This document shows, piece after piece, positions 8,490-16,855 of a DNA stretch of 64,000 bases. Below the pieces are notes generated by a model that saw only the letters and a program-made list of their open reading frames with translations, was not told where the DNA came from and searched no databases. A program made the position numbers and the translations under genes. The stretch is from Fusobacterium_C necrophorum (lineage in GTDB: Bacteria; Fusobacteriota; Fusobacteriia; Fusobacteriales; Fusobacteriaceae): assembly GCF_900104395.1 (NCBI RefSeq), contig NZ_FMXX01000007.1; one strand, 5' to 3'. Position 1 is the stretch's first letter; every line of letters starts with the position of its first letter.

Positions 8490-8704
8490 GGTAATACCAT
8501 TTTTTATGTTTTTAAAAATTGGTAAGATATTTTTTCGGATTTATTTTTCATACCAAAACACCCTTAAAACTATATATTTCGCTTGATTTTCCGTAAAAAT
8601 CCAGAAATATGATTTTTATATTTTTGAAAATTTTCCTTGCTTTTCTTAAAAAATAGGGGTATATTTTTATTAAATTGGTAAGATGACTTTTAAATAGGTA
8701 TGAT
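8490..8704 (+). promoter_or_regulatory. Repeated GGTA operator-like sites upstream of etfB
   Basis: GGTAATACC (8490-8498) is a near-palindrome. TTGGTAAGAT occurs at 8519-8528 and again at 8675-8684, and TAGGTATGAT follows at 8695-8704, exactly 20 bp (two helical turns) after the previous copy. ATACCA at 8550-8555 is an inverted half-site. FadR-type proteins bind TGGT/ACCA half-sites, so these are candidate operators for the gene at 7656. TTGGTA (8675) with TATGAT (8699) at 18 bp could also be the promoter. The remaining bases to 8806 show nothing further except the ribosome site. Confidence 0.5.
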
Positions 8705-8806
8705 ATTTAAAAAATTTGTTTTCTTATCATAAGATCTGTCATAAAAAAAGCTATCAAGCAAATGGAAATATAGTTTTACTATGTTTTCGTTCTACAAGGA
8801 GGAGAT

Positions 8807-9595
8807 ATGAAAATAATAGTTTGTATGAAGCAAGTACCCGATACGACAGAAGTGAGATTAGACCCAAAAACAAATACTTTAATCAGAGAAGGAGTTCCGA
8901 GCATCATAAATCCGGATGATAAATCAGGATTGGAAATGGCATTGCGATTGAAAGACCAGTACAATGCGCATGTAACTGTTTTGACCATGGGACCTCCACA
9001 AGCAGATTTAGCATTAAGAGAAGCTTTGGCGATGGGAGCAGACGAAGCAATTTTACTCACAGATAGAGCCTTTGGAGGAGCAGATACTTGGGCCACTTCC
9101 TGTACCTTGGCAGGAGCTTTAAAGAAGCTCCACTATGATTTAATCATTACGGGAAGACAGGCTATTGATGGAGATACCGCCCAAGTGGGTCCACAGTTGG
9201 CAGAACATCTACATTTGCCTCAAGTCAGTTATGTGGAAGAGGTTCAAAAAAATGGTGATACTCTCATTGTAAAAAGACAATTTGAAGACAGATACCACAA
9301 AATTGAAATCAAAATGCCCTGTGTGATTACAGCCCTATCAGAGTTGGCACAGCCAAGATATATGTCGGTCGGAGGTATTTTTGATGCCTATCAGAAAGAA
9401 ATAACCGTATGGGGACTTCATGATATTGAGGAAAATATCAATTTGGAACATATAGGTTTGAAAGGCTCCCCTACAAAAGTGAAAAAATCCTATCCAAAAC
9501 AAGGGAAGGGAGCAGGAACTCTATTAAAGGGAATGACGGCAGAAGAAATTGCTCAGGCTATTTTAGCAAAATTAAAAGAAAAATATATTATCTAA
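8807..9595 (+). CDS. etfB: Electron transfer flavoprotein, beta subunit
   Basis: EtfB with EtfA carries electrons to an acyl-CoA dehydrogenase. In anaerobes the pair can bifurcate NADH electrons between enoyl-CoA and ferredoxin. The 262-residue protein has the family opening MKIIVCMKQVPDTTEVRLDP, the nucleotide-loop region GRQAIDGDTAQVGPQLAE (about 118-135) and CVITALSELAQPRYMSVGGI. AAGGAGG lies 4 bases before the ATG. It heads the operon etfB-etfA-CoA transferase-dehydratase-acyl-CoA dehydrogenase, and the dehydrogenase partner is encoded five genes on. Bifurcation is likely from context but not proven by sequence reading. Confidence 0.95.
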   Translation: MKIIVCMKQVPDTTEVRLDPKTNTLIREGVPSIINPDDKSGLEMALRLKDQYNAHVTVLTMGPPQADLALREALAMGADEAILLTDRAFGGADTWATSCTLAGALKKLHYDLIITGRQAIDGDTAQVGPQLAEHLHLPQVSYVEEVQKNGDTLIVKRQFEDRYHKIEIKMPCVITALSELAQPRYMSVGGIFDAYQKEITVWGLHDIEENINLEHIGLKGSPTKVKKSYPKQGKGAGTLLKGMTAEEIAQAILAKLKEKYII

Positions 9596-9614
9596 CAAAA
9601 GGGGGATGCATGAC

Positions 9615-10637
9615 ATGAGTAGAGATGTATTTGTATTCATAGAACAAAGAGACGGAGAATTGCAGAAAGTAGGAATAGAATTATTAGGAAAGTCCAAGGA
9701 ATTGGCAGAAACATTAGGACAAAAAGTGGTAGCTATGTTAGTCGGAGCAAATATCAAATCCAAAGCGGAAACTCTAATTCATCATGGTGCCGATAAAGTA
9801 ATTGTTATAGAAAATGAGATGTTACAAGAATATGTCACAGAACCCTATGCCAAAGCAATCTATACCATTATAAAAAAATATAATCCGGAAATTGTATTGT
9901 ACGGAGCGAGTTCCATCGGAAGAGATTTAGCTCCCAGATTGGCCGCAAGACTTCATACAGGATTGACCGCAGATTGTACAGCTCTTGAAATTGATGAAAA
10001 TACGAGACATCTTATGATGACCAGACCGGCTTTTGGAGGAAATCTGATGGCAACCATATTATGTGAAAATCATAGACCGCAAATGGCAACAGTAAGACCG
10101 GGGGTCATGAAGGCATTGGATGCCGATATGAAGGCACAAGGGGAAATTATTGAAGAAAATGTGAAATTTACAGAAACCGATATGAATATTGTCCTAAAGG
10201 AAGTCATAAAACGGGAAAGTAAACGAAAAGATATTACAGAAGCAGCTGTATTGGTTTCAGGAGGAAGAGGAATTGGAGCTCCGGAGAACTTCAATCTGTT
10301 GCAAGAATTGGCTGATTTGTTAGGAGCTGAGGTATCAGCTTCCAGAGCAACCGTAGATGCAGGTTGGATCTCCAAGGATAGACAAGTTGGCCAAACAGGA
10401 AAAACAGTAAGACCCCAAGCTTATTTTGCACTTGGTATCAGTGGAGCGATTCAGCATTTAGCAGGAATGGAAGAATCAGAATGTATTATTGCCGTGAATC
10501 GAGATGAAGAAGCCCCTATTTTTAAAGTAGCTGATCTGGGGATTGTCGGAGATGTCAATACTGTTATCCCAAAACTGATAGAATGTTTAAAAAAAGAAAA
10601 GCAAGAAAAAGAAAAAATAAATGGAGTGTATTTCTAG
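9615..10637 (+). CDS. etfA: Electron transfer flavoprotein, alpha subunit
   Basis: EtfA binds the second FAD. The product contains the C-terminal FAD signature: VSGGRGIGAPENFNLLQELA, then ASRATVDAGW, GQTGKTVRPQAYFALGISGA and IIAVNRDEEAPIF. The start at 9615 (MSRDVFVFIEQRDGELQKVG, 340 residues) is preferred over the ATG at 9606 because the GGGGG at 9601-9605 then lies 9 bases upstream instead of touching the start codon. It follows etfB by 19 bases. The C-terminus ends in a lysine/glutamate-rich tail. Confidence 0.95.
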   Translation: MSRDVFVFIEQRDGELQKVGIELLGKSKELAETLGQKVVAMLVGANIKSKAETLIHHGADKVIVIENEMLQEYVTEPYAKAIYTIIKKYNPEIVLYGASSIGRDLAPRLAARLHTGLTADCTALEIDENTRHLMMTRPAFGGNLMATILCENHRPQMATVRPGVMKALDADMKAQGEIIEENVKFTETDMNIVLKEVIKRESKRKDITEAAVLVSGGRGIGAPENFNLLQELADLLGAEVSASRATVDAGWISKDRQVGQTGKTVRPQAYFALGISGAIQHLAGMEESECIIAVNRDEEAPIFKVADLGIVGDVNTVIPKLIECLKKEKQEKEKINGVYF

Positions 10638-10659
10638 GAAAATTTCAAGGAGGGAAAAC

Positions 10660-11871
10660 ATGAATAAAGAACAAAACATGCTGGAAGGATTAAAAGTAAT
10701 CGAGTTTGCAAATTTTGTTGCAGGACCATGTTGTGGAAGATTGTTGGCAGATTGGGGAGCAGATGTCATAAAAATCGAACCTTCGTTTGGAGATACGATG
10801 AGAATTGTCGGAATGCAATGGTGTTCTCCTATTGACGAAGTAGAAAATCCGCTTTTTGAAAATGAAAATGCCGGAAAAAAAGGAATTGTCATAGATGCCA
10901 ACACAAAAGAAGGGCAGGAAGTAATCTATGATTTAGTAAGGAATGCGGATATATTCTTGACAAATACCAGACAAAAAGCTCTGGTAAAATCAAAACTTGA
11001 TTATCAAACAATGAAGGAAATAAATCCCAAAATTATCTATGGGCACTTACTTGGATATGGAGAAAAAGGTCCGGCGAAGGATACTCCTGCCTTTGACTAT
11101 ACAGCCTACTTTGCCAGAGGAGGAGTTGCCTTAGGCCTTATGGAAAAAGGAACTTCCCCTTGTAACACGGCAGCAGCTTTTGGAGATCACTATGCCGGAA
11201 TGAGTTTAGCAGCCGGAATATTGGCAGCAATCCATAGAAGAGACAGAATAGGAGTTGGAGAAAAAGTAAAGGTAGCATTATTTCATACAGCCGTATTCGG
11301 AATGGGGCTTCCCATTGTAAGTTCTCAATACGGATATGAAATGCCTATCACAAGACGTATGCCGCCGAATCCTATCAATACCACTTTTAAAACGCAGGAT
11401 GATGAATGGATTCAAATTGCCTTTTTCCAATATGAGAAATGGTTCCCGAATTTCTGTAATCTTGTCATTGATAGACCTGATTTGATTGGAGGAAAATTTT
11501 CGACACTAAAAGGAGGAATTGCCAATTCAGAAGAATTTATTCCGATACTGGAGGATATTTTTATTCAAAAGCCGGTATCCGAATGGATGAAACGTTTAGC
11601 AGAAGCAGGAATTCCATTTGAAAAATTACAAACTCCCGGAGAGGTATTGAAGGATGAACAATGTTGGGCAAATGACTATTTGTTCAAACATACCTATGAA
11701 AATGGACACGAGGGAATTTTATACAATACTCCGGTGCTATTTGAAGAATATGGTAGGAAAAAGTTTGTCAGAGCACCAAAATTAGGAGAACATACAGAAG
11801 AAAGTCTAAAGAAAATAGGATATGGAAAAGAAAAGATTGACAGCTTAAAAGAAAAAAAGATAATCGCCTAG
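10660..11871 (+). CDS. hadA: Family III CoA-transferase, 2-hydroxyacyl-CoA type (HadA/FldA-like)
   Basis: Family III CoA-transferases move CoA between an enoyl-CoA product and a 2-hydroxy acid, activating the acid for dehydration. The 403-residue protein opens MNKEQNMLEGLKVIEFANFV and has GPCCGRLLADWGADVIKIEP, YTAYFARGG and the catalytic aspartate Asp176 in AFGDHYAG. The ATG at 10660 has AAGGAGGG upstream; a longer reading from 10621 would overlap etfA and lacks a ribosome site. Next to the two dehydratase subunits it matches the HadA (2-hydroxyisocaproate) or FldA (phenyllactate) type; the actual acid cannot be told from sequence alone. Confidence 0.88.
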   Translation: MNKEQNMLEGLKVIEFANFVAGPCCGRLLADWGADVIKIEPSFGDTMRIVGMQWCSPIDEVENPLFENENAGKKGIVIDANTKEGQEVIYDLVRNADIFLTNTRQKALVKSKLDYQTMKEINPKIIYGHLLGYGEKGPAKDTPAFDYTAYFARGGVALGLMEKGTSPCNTAAAFGDHYAGMSLAAGILAAIHRRDRIGVGEKVKVALFHTAVFGMGLPIVSSQYGYEMPITRRMPPNPINTTFKTQDDEWIQIAFFQYEKWFPNFCNLVIDRPDLIGGKFSTLKGGIANSEEFIPILEDIFIQKPVSEWMKRLAEAGIPFEKLQTPGEVLKDEQCWANDYLFKHTYENGHEGILYNTPVLFEEYGRKKFVRAPKLGEHTEESLKKIGYGKEKIDSLKEKKIIA

Positions 11872-11958
11872 AAATTTTTTATCTGGGGAGTAAAACGGTA
11901 CATAAAATGGAAAGGAATACAAAATATTGGAACGGGTTTTGTAAGGGGTGATGTATGA

Positions 11959-13176
11959 ATGGAAGAAAAGAAAAGTGCAGTTCAGGTAGTGAATGGTTTA
12001 TTGGCACAGTCATATAAAGATGCATGGGATGCAAAAGCGAAGGGAATCCCTGTTGGTTGGTCCGCCTCCGTCTTCCCGCAGGAGCTTGTGGAATGTTTCG
12101 GCTTACCGCTTTGTTTTCCGGAAAATCAAGCAGCAGGGCTTGCCGCAAAAAGAGAATCTTTAAAATTACAGGAAATTGCAGAAAGTAAAGGGTACTCTAT
12201 CGATTTGTGTGCCTATGCAAGAACAAATTTCGGTTTTTTAGAAAGCGGTTCGGAGAATATCAATATGCCGAAACCCGACTTCGTATGTTGTTGTAATAAT
12301 ATATGCAGTATGATTGTAAAATGGTATGAAAATCTTGCAAAAGAATTGAATATTCCTCTGATTATGATAGATACTCCTTTTAATAACGAATATGAAGTCT
12401 CCGAAAGAAGAATTAAATATTTTGTGGGACAATTTCAACATGGAATCAAACAATTGGAAGAAATTTCAGGAAAAAAATTTGATCCTAAAAAATTGGAAGA
12501 AGTCATGGCGATATCCTCTGAAAATGGAAAGCTGTGGAAAGAATCCATGCAGCTCTCCAAAGATGTCTATCCTTCTCCAATGAATGGCTTCGATTTATTT
12601 ACCTATATGGCAATGATTGTTTGTTATAGAGGAAAAAAAGAAACCACGGAAGCTTTCAAGCTTTTAATTGAAGAACTGAAAGAAAATGCCAGAACAGGAA
12701 AAACAACATTTAAAGGGAAAGAAAAGTATCGAATCATGATGGAAGGAATCCCATGCTGGCCTTATATCGGCTATAAAATGAAGACTCTGGCAAAGTACGG
12801 AGTAAACATGACAGGAAGTGTATATCCCTACGCTTGGGCATTGGTATATGAAAAAAATGATTTGGAAGGTTTGGCAAGAGCTTACAGTTCCATGTTTAAC
12901 AATGTCAATCTTGAAAGAATGGTGGAATACAGAGAACAGGCATTGGCAGATGGAAATTGTGTGGGGGCACTATACCATATGAACAGAAGCTGTAAACTTA
13001 TGAGTTTTATCCAATATGAAATGGCAAGAAGAGTGGCCGAAGATACAAAATTACCATATTCGGGCTTTGCCGGAGATCAGGCTGATCCGAGAGGCTTCTC
13101 AGAAGCACAATTTGAAACAAGACTTCAAGGTTTTCTTGAAATAATGGAACAACATAAGGAGGCAAAAAATGATTAA
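11959..13176 (+). CDS. hadB: 2-hydroxyacyl-CoA dehydratase, alpha subunit (HadB-like)
   Basis: This is one of two [4Fe-4S] subunits that dehydrate (R)-2-hydroxyacyl-CoA to 2-enoyl-CoA through a ketyl radical after one-electron activation. The 405-residue protein shows PVGWSASVFPQELVECFGLP, DLCAYARTNFGF, the cysteine-rich DFVCCCNNICSM and, near the C-terminus, MNRSCKL and YSGFAGDQADPRGFSEAQFE. These are family positions for cluster ligands and substrate. AAGGGG lies 10 bases before the ATG. Its stop overlaps the start of the beta gene by 8 bases, indicating coupled synthesis. The required ATP-dependent activator (HadI/FldI) is not found nearby. Confidence 0.9.
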   Translation: MEEKKSAVQVVNGLLAQSYKDAWDAKAKGIPVGWSASVFPQELVECFGLPLCFPENQAAGLAAKRESLKLQEIAESKGYSIDLCAYARTNFGFLESGSENINMPKPDFVCCCNNICSMIVKWYENLAKELNIPLIMIDTPFNNEYEVSERRIKYFVGQFQHGIKQLEEISGKKFDPKKLEEVMAISSENGKLWKESMQLSKDVYPSPMNGFDLFTYMAMIVCYRGKKETTEAFKLLIEELKENARTGKTTFKGKEKYRIMMEGIPCWPYIGYKMKTLAKYGVNMTGSVYPYAWALVYEKNDLEGLARAYSSMFNNVNLERMVEYREQALADGNCVGALYHMNRSCKLMSFIQYEMARRVAEDTKLPYSGFAGDQADPRGFSEAQFETRLQGFLEIMEQHKEAKND

Positions 13177-14296
13177 AAATCTTTTAAAACAATGTGAAGA
13201 AATCGCTTTGAATCCTAAAAAAACAGTTTGTGACTATATCGAAAAAAAGAATATAAAAGCAATCGGGATGATTCCATTATTTGGACCGGAAGAACTGGTG
13301 GATGCAGCGGGAATGTTACCGGTTGGATTATGGGGAAGCTATGATATTGAAATAAATCTGGCCAAAGAGTATTTTCCACCATTCTGTGCATCGGCGGTGA
13401 TGGCAATTATGGAACTGGGATTGAACGGAACATACAATATGTTAAGTGGAGTTATTATTCCCGGTATGACGGACTCCTTAATTTCCCTAAGTCAAAATTG
13501 GAGAGCAGGAGTCAAAAATATTCCTCTTATCTTTATGGCATATCCTCAAAACCGAAAACTTCCATGCGGAATGGAATATCTGGAGGAAGAATTAAAAAGT
13601 GTCAAAGAAGAGTTGGAGAAAATTAGAGGAAGTAAAATTGAAGAAGAAGAGATTCAAAGGAGTATTCAACTGTATAACGAACACAGAGCTGCCATGAGAG
13701 AGTTTGACAAACTGGCATCCACACATCCCAATACCGTGAACAATCGAGAGAGAAGTGTGGTATTTAAGAGTGCATTTTTTATGCCAAAAAGGGAACATCT
13801 TTCTCTTATAAAACAATTGAATGAAGAATTAAAAAAACTGCCGGAAGAAAAATATCCGGGAAAGAGAATTGTAGTTACAGGAATCATGTTGGATGACAGA
13901 AGAATACTGGATATTTTGGAAGAACATGGAATGAGAATCGTAGGAGATTCTCTGGTACAGGAATCCGTACAATATGGAACGGATGTGCCGCAGGAAGGAA
14001 AAAATTCTCTGGAACAAATGGCAAAGCAGTGGAGAGATATTGAAGGATTTACAGCTGCCTATGATCCGTTCAAATTAAGAGGAAAGTTAAGTGCGGAATT
14101 ATGCGAGGAACGAAACGCGGATGGAGCCATCTATGCATCCGTTAAATTCTCAGATTTGGATGAATTCGATATGCCGATATGGATGCAGGATCTTCAGGCT
14201 TTAGGACATAAGGTTTTATCCATTGAGGTTGATCAACAGGATAGAAACCCGGAACAGATAAAAACAAGAATTCAGGCTTTTTCTGAAATATTGTAA
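13169..14296 (+). CDS. hadC: 2-hydroxyacyl-CoA dehydratase, beta subunit (HadC-like)
   Basis: This is the beta partner of the radical dehydratase. The 375-residue protein has the family pattern KAIGMIPLFGPEELVDAAGM, then FPPFCASAVMAIME with the conserved cysteine, PGMTDSLISLSQNW, TGIMLDDRRILDILEEHGM and a C-terminal domain ending KVLSIEVDQQDRNPEQIKTR. It overlaps hadB by 8 bases and precedes the acyl-CoA dehydrogenase by 10. An internal helical stretch (about residues 140-175) is rich in Glu and Lys. Substrate choice is unknown. Confidence 0.9.
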   Translation: MIKNLLKQCEEIALNPKKTVCDYIEKKNIKAIGMIPLFGPEELVDAAGMLPVGLWGSYDIEINLAKEYFPPFCASAVMAIMELGLNGTYNMLSGVIIPGMTDSLISLSQNWRAGVKNIPLIFMAYPQNRKLPCGMEYLEEELKSVKEELEKIRGSKIEEEEIQRSIQLYNEHRAAMREFDKLASTHPNTVNNRERSVVFKSAFFMPKREHLSLIKQLNEELKKLPEEKYPGKRIVVTGIMLDDRRILDILEEHGMRIVGDSLVQESVQYGTDVPQEGKNSLEQMAKQWRDIEGFTAAYDPFKLRGKLSAELCEERNADGAIYASVKFSDLDEFDMPIWMQDLQALGHKVLSIEVDQQDRNPEQIKTRIQAFSEIL

Positions 14297-14306
14297 GGAG
14301 GAGAGA

Positions 14307-15440
14307 ATGAAATTAACAAGGGAACAAGAGCTATTAAGACAAAATGTGAGAGAATTTGTAAAAAAGGAAATGGCAGACTATCCTGAACATGTAGATGAGA
14401 CAGGATGTATCCCAAAAGATATTATGGAAAAATTAGCAAGATACCAATTCATCAGTCCTATTATTCCAAAAGAATATGGTGGTGCAGGAGCGGACTATGT
14501 TTCTTATGCCATTATTATGGAGGAAATTTCAAAAAGATGTGCTTCCACAGGAACCTTTATCACAGCAGGGGCTTCTTTGGTTGCCTTGCCTCTGCTTAAC
14601 TTTGGAACGGAAATACAAAAACAAAAGTATTTGAAACCTCTTGCTCTAGGAGAAAAGATAGGATGTTTCGGATTAACGGAGCCGGGAGCAGGTTCCGATG
14701 CCGCTTCAGGAACTACAACAGCAAGATGGGAAGGGGATCATTATGTACTGAATGGTAGAAAATGTTTCATTACAAATGCTCCGATAGCAGATTTTGCAAT
14801 TATTTCCGCTATGACGGATAGAACAAAAGGAGTAAAGGGAATTTCCGTTTTCATTGTGGATACAAATACGGAAGGGTGGTCCGTGGGGGCTCATGAAAAT
14901 AAAATGGGAATTCGAGGAACCATCACCTCTGACATTGTTTTAGATAATGTCAAAGTTCCTAAAGAAAATCTTTTGGATGTAGAAGGAAAGGGCTTTAAGA
15001 TTATGATGAATACTCTTGATTATGGAAGAATCGGAGTCGCCGCTCAGGCACTCGGAATAGCACAGGGAGCTCTGGATGAGGCGATAAAATACGTCAAAGA
15101 ACGAAAACAATTCGGAAAACCGCTTTCCAAATTTCAAAATACACAGTTTAAAATTGCGGAACTGGCTACGAAAGTTCAAGCTGCAAGACTCCTTGTCTAT
15201 GATGCTGCAAAGATAAAAGACGAAGGAGGAAAACCGGGACTGCAATCTTCCATGGCAAAATATTATGCGGCAGAAATAGCCAATGAGGTCGCTTATTGGG
15301 CATTGCAATTGCATGGAGGCTATGGATATATCAAGGATTATCCTATTGAAAGAATGTACCGAGATGCCAGAATCACTTCTATTTATGAAGGAACATCCCA
15401 AATACAACAAATGGTAATTGCAGGCTATCTTCTAAAATAG
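14307..15440 (+). CDS. acdB: Acyl-CoA dehydrogenase / enoyl-CoA reductase partner of Etf
   Basis: In this setting the flavoenzyme most likely reduces the 2-enoyl-CoA made by the dehydratase, with electrons from EtfAB. The 377-residue protein is standard length: MKLTREQELLRQNVREFVKK, FGLTEPGAGSDAASGTTTA (FAD/substrate loop), CFITNAP, a mid-domain signature DYGRIGVAAQALGIAQGALD, GYIKDYPIERMYRDARI and the catalytic Glu in YEGTSQIQQM. A GGAGGAGAG ribosome site precedes the ATG. It is analogous to acdB of the C. difficile leucine cluster. Confidence 0.92.
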   Translation: MKLTREQELLRQNVREFVKKEMADYPEHVDETGCIPKDIMEKLARYQFISPIIPKEYGGAGADYVSYAIIMEEISKRCASTGTFITAGASLVALPLLNFGTEIQKQKYLKPLALGEKIGCFGLTEPGAGSDAASGTTTARWEGDHYVLNGRKCFITNAPIADFAIISAMTDRTKGVKGISVFIVDTNTEGWSVGAHENKMGIRGTITSDIVLDNVKVPKENLLDVEGKGFKIMMNTLDYGRIGVAAQALGIAQGALDEAIKYVKERKQFGKPLSKFQNTQFKIAELATKVQAARLLVYDAAKIKDEGGKPGLQSSMAKYYAAEIANEVAYWALQLHGGYGYIKDYPIERMYRDARITSIYEGTSQIQQMVIAGYLLK

Positions 15441-15546
15441 AAAACAGAAAATGAAAAACAGGTGCTTATGAGTTTACACAATTAACTGCAAACAAAATCC
15501 AATATAAAATTTAATAAATGTAAATTTATTAAGAAAGGAAGGGAAT

Positions 15547-16668
15547 ATGAAAGAACATGAGAAAGTGAATGTATCATTAAGTACAACATTTGGAGTTGCA
15601 GCTGTTTGGTTTGGAGCACATGTCGGAGGAGGATTTGCTACAGGAAATCAGACGAGAACCTTCTTCGTAAAGTTTGGCTATCCTTCTGTATTTTTGCCAA
15701 TGATTATTGTTATCTTAATTGGCTTCATTTACTATGAAGGATTATTATTTGCACATAACACCGATGAATACAATTATCATAACTGGATGGAAAAACTTTA
15801 TGCCCCTTATGGAAAAATTCCTGCCTACATCTTTGACATAGCGTATTTATTACTGACAATCGTGGCAACCGGAGCATCCATTGCAGGTTCGGCGGAGTTG
15901 TTTAAAAATTTATTCCAACTCGAATATGTCATAGGAGTGTTGATTGCAGGAATTATATTTTTCATTCTTACTATTTTCGGAGCAAATCTTGTGAGAAGAG
16001 CTTCTTCTCTTATAACTATTTTAATCCTGATATTTCTATCTATCGTAACCATTGCAGGATTAAAAGCCAATGCTCATGAATTATCAAATATTTTTACGAT
16101 AAAACCGGTGACCGCCCCCATGTCCGTTGTATTATACAATGCATTAAGATATGCCGGCTTTCAATCATTGGTGTTAGCCATTATGTTAGGAGCCGGAAGA
16201 CCTCTTAGCACTAAAAAATCCATCAAAGAATTTACTGTAATAGGAATTGTTTTAAACGGAATTATGATAACCATGTCATGCCTTATGATGCTGGCCTGGC
16301 TATCCCTAATTCAAGAAGAAACACTACCAATTCTGGCAATCATCAAGCAGTTAAACAGTAGCCTATTATTATGGGCATATTCCATTACATTGTTTCTGGC
16401 ATTTGTTTCTACGGGAGTGGGCTGTGTCTTCGGTATAGTAACAAGATATGAAAATTCAAAATTCCTCAATCATCTGGGAGAGATTACAAAGCGCCGAATG
16501 ATAATCTCCGTTGCAGCAATGATTATTTCCATATTGCTTTCCTTAGTAGGACTGAACACTTTAATCATTAAGGGATATGGATATCTTGGAATCTTATCTA
16601 TCTTTTTCTTAATCATACCAACCATTGTTTTGGGTATCATAAAAAATAAAAAAGCTGCTACGAAATAA
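15547..16668 (+). CDS. YkvI-like membrane transporter (APC superfamily)
   Basis: The 373-residue integral membrane protein has about ten hydrophobic segments and the N-terminal motif AAVWFGAHVGGGFATGNQTR typical of YkvI proteins, distant relatives of amino-acid and sodium-coupled carriers. No member with a firm substrate is known to me. It follows the reductive fermentation genes with a 106-base gap and no visible terminator between, so it may import the amino/hydroxy acid or export the reduced acid. It starts at an ATG with AAGGAAGGG upstream. Function by context only. Confidence 0.75.
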   Translation: MKEHEKVNVSLSTTFGVAAVWFGAHVGGGFATGNQTRTFFVKFGYPSVFLPMIIVILIGFIYYEGLLFAHNTDEYNYHNWMEKLYAPYGKIPAYIFDIAYLLLTIVATGASIAGSAELFKNLFQLEYVIGVLIAGIIFFILTIFGANLVRRASSLITILILIFLSIVTIAGLKANAHELSNIFTIKPVTAPMSVVLYNALRYAGFQSLVLAIMLGAGRPLSTKKSIKEFTVIGIVLNGIMITMSCLMMLAWLSLIQEETLPILAIIKQLNSSLLLWAYSITLFLAFVSTGVGCVFGIVTRYENSKFLNHLGEITKRRMIISVAAMIISILLSLVGLNTLIIKGYGYLGILSIFFLIIPTIVLGIIKNKKAATK

Positions 16669-16748
16669 AAATACCATGTCAAAATACTCTTATATTCAAA
16701 AGGGAATATTCCTGTGGCAGTGCAAAATCAAACCCAAAATTTAGGGAA

Positions 16749-16785
16749 GGGGTGCAGACGAAAGAAATGTCCGCACCCCACTTTT
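16749..16785. terminator. Terminator between convergent genes
   Basis: GGGGTGCAGAC (16749-16759) pairs with GTCCGCACCCC (16769-16779) with one A/C mismatch and a 9-base loop, followed by ACTTTTAAAATT. It stands between the transporter and the oppositely directed ABC-F gene and could serve both. Confidence 0.7.
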
Positions 16786-16855
16786 AAAATTACACTATAC
16801 ATTTTGAGAGTTTCCTTTTTTTATTGATAGCTTTTACCCTCTCTTCTTTTTCTCC

